Source: JANQPX01 sp039028235
GTDB taxonomy: Bacteria > Pseudomonadota > Alphaproteobacteria > Geminicoccales > Geminicoccaceae
Direction of reading: 5' to 3'
Assembly (NCBI GenBank): GCA_039028235.1
Contig: JBCCIN010000247.1
Location: 1-7,869, forward strand
Length of the DNA: 7,869 nucleotides
Of the stretch, positions 6,946-7,869 are shown in pieces. The notes beneath the pieces are model-generated. The model made no database searches. It was not told the DNA's origin and saw only the letters and a program-made list of their open reading frames with translations. How positions within the stretch are numbered: the first letter of the stretch is position 1; each line of letters begins with the position of its first letter. The translations under genes were made by a program, and so were the position numbers.

Positions 6946-6961
6946 TTAAGCGAAGGTTAAC
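6946..6961 (+). promoter_or_regulatory. CtrA-type binding site (TTAA-N7-TTAAC)
   Basis: TTAA at 6946-6949 and TTAAC at 6957-6961 are separated by exactly seven bases, matching the full box bound by the alphaproteobacterial cell-cycle regulator CtrA. A third TTAA sits at 6940-6943, and AGGTTAA is repeated at 6943-6949 and 6954-6960, an 11-base period close to one helical turn. The box ends one base before the ribosome binding site of the next gene, so a bound regulator would overlap the transcript start or leader. Binding is inferred from the motif only; another factor reading AGGTTAA tandem sites is possible. Confidence 0.45.
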
Positions 6962-6967
6962 GGGAGG
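6962..6967 (+). promoter_or_regulatory. Ribosome binding site of the HAD-type dehydrogenase gene
   Basis: GGGAGG lies 5 bases before TTG 6973. An in-frame TAA at 6958-6960 rules out any start further upstream, so this site fixes the TTG start. Confidence 0.7.
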
Positions 6968-6972
6968 CTCTT

Positions 6973-7869
6973 TTGAGGCCTGAGTTCGACAAGGTAGAGC
7001 GGGTCGCCGTCATCGGCGCCGGGACAATCGGGGCAAGTTGGGCGACGCAGTTCCTGGCGAAGGGACTGCATGTCACGATCTACGATCCGGGACCCGATAG
7101 CGAACGTCGCATCCGCGCCTTTGTCGACAACGCCTGGCCGACGCTCGAACGTTTGGGTCTCGACGATCGAGCCAACCCCGAAAACATCCGCTTCGTCTGC
7201 GATCTGCCCGCGGCAGTCGCTGATTCCGACTTCGTACAGGAGAGCGGCCCCGAAAATCTGAACGCCAAACGCGACCTCTACGCCAGGCTCGAACCCAAGT
7301 TGCCCCTCGACACGGTCGTGTCGTCGAGCACGTCGGGGTTCATGCCGTCGGAGTTGCGGGAGGGCAGGGTGGGGCCGGAGCGTTACATCGTCGGCCATCC
7401 GTTCAATCCGCCGCATCTCATTCCGCTGGTGGAGGTGGTCGGCGGATCGGACGCCGATCCCGTGGTTCTCGACTGGGCCGTCGATTTCTATACATGGCTT
7501 GGCAAGAAGGCCATTCGCATTGAAAAGGAGATGCCCGGCCATGTCGCCAATCGCATGCAGGTCGCGCTCTATCGGGAGGCCATCCACCTGGTGCTCGAAG
7601 GGGTGGCCACGCCCGCTGATGTCGACGCCGCTATTGCCTATGGTCCTGGCCTGCGCTGGGCGCTGATGGGGCCGCATGCGCTGCACGAGCTGGCAGGCGG
7701 GCAAGGCGGCATGCGGCATCAGCTCGAGCATATCGGGCCCGGAATCGAAACATGGTGGAACGATCTCGGTAAACCGGACATCACGCCGGAAACCATCGAC
7801 GGGCTGGTCGCGGCCTACCAGGCCGACGGTCCGCCGGCAGTTCAGGAACTCGCCACCGAGCGCGACCGA
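6973..7869 (+). CDS. 3-hydroxyacyl-CoA dehydrogenase-type NAD enzyme (L-carnitine dehydrogenase-like), 3' truncated
   Basis: The frame stays open from TTG 6973 to the last base, giving 299 residues with the end missing. The N-terminal Rossmann domain has GAGTIG at 15-20 followed by an acidic end of strand two (Tyr37-Asp38). SSSTSGFMPSEL at 117-128 and GHPFNPP at 141-147 contain the substrate serines and catalytic His142; Glu154 is the expected partner of the dyad and Asn193 the conserved active-site Asn. The C-terminal helical domain begins at about residue 190. The STS-x(n)-GHPFNPP pattern fits the branch with L-carnitine dehydrogenase and lambda-crystallin/L-gulonate 3-dehydrogenase, which oxidise free hydroxy acids with NAD, more than fatty-acid beta-oxidation enzymes. 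Family members are about 310-330 residues, or near 490 when a thioesterase domain is fused, so 15 or more residues are lost here. The exact substrate is uncertain. It follows the SDR gene on the same strand and has a CtrA-type box just before its ribosome binding site. Confidence 0.9.
   Translation, partial: MRPEFDKVERVAVIGAGTIGASWATQFLAKGLHVTIYDPGPDSERRIRAFVDNAWPTLERLGLDDRANPENIRFVCDLPAAVADSDFVQESGPENLNAKRDLYARLEPKLPLDTVVSSSTSGFMPSELREGRVGPERYIVGHPFNPPHLIPLVEVVGGSDADPVVLDWAVDFYTWLGKKAIRIEKEMPGHVANRMQVALYREAIHLVLEGVATPADVDAAIAYGPGLRWALMGPHALHELAGGQGGMRHQLEHIGPGIETWWNDLGKPDITPETIDGLVAAYQADGPPAVQELATERDR

Noticed and set aside
6946..7731. 261-codon minus-strand frame opposite the HAD-type gene
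   Set aside because: The plus-strand frame carries all dehydrogenase motifs and stays open to the window end; the antisense frame has none.

Overview
The window looks like a chromosomal segment of a high-GC alphaproteobacterium. This rests on the GyrA sequence (including an extra segment in its C-terminal domain of the kind seen in alphaproteobacterial GyrA), an aglA-like GH13 glucosidase, and adjacent gyrA and coaD genes. Genus and species cannot be fixed from the sequence alone. Six protein-coding genes fill nearly all of it. I see no tRNA, rRNA, CRISPR array, insertion sequence or phage gene.

Layout. (1) 1-789 (+): the C-terminal part of a multi-spanning polysaccharide flippase whose start lies upstream. 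(2) 791-2413 (-): a complete cytoplasmic GH13 alpha-glucosidase, convergent with gene 1 with a single base between the two stop codons. (3) 2414-2644: a relatively AT-rich divergent intergenic region with promoter candidates for the glucosidase and gyrA. (4) 2645-5386 (+): gyrA, DNA gyrase subunit A, complete, starting at TTG. (5) 5442-5984 (+): coaD, phosphopantetheine adenylyltransferase. (6) 6042-6818 (+): a classical short-chain dehydrogenase (SDR). (7) 6819-6972: an intergenic region with a GC-rich inverted repeat, a short direct repeat and a CtrA-type box. (8) 6973 to the window end (+): a 3-hydroxyacyl-CoA dehydrogenase-type NAD enzyme, most like L-carnitine dehydrogenase or lambda-crystallin/L-gulonate dehydrogenase, cut off by the window edge.

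How the genes relate. gyrA and coaD are housekeeping genes (DNA supercoiling; coenzyme A synthesis) in a conserved order. The SDR and the HAD-type dehydrogenase after them probably belong to a hydroxy-acid or carnitine-like catabolic module. The flippase and the glucosidase are accessory genes for cell-surface polysaccharide export and for use of oligosaccharides; they are convergent and need not be functionally linked.

I did not find a clearly new biological system. The points most worth a second look are a full TTAA-N7-TTAAC box directly before the last gene, TTG start codons in three of the five genes whose start is visible (including gyrA, which lacks a good ribosome binding site), and the dehydrogenase pair downstream of coaD.
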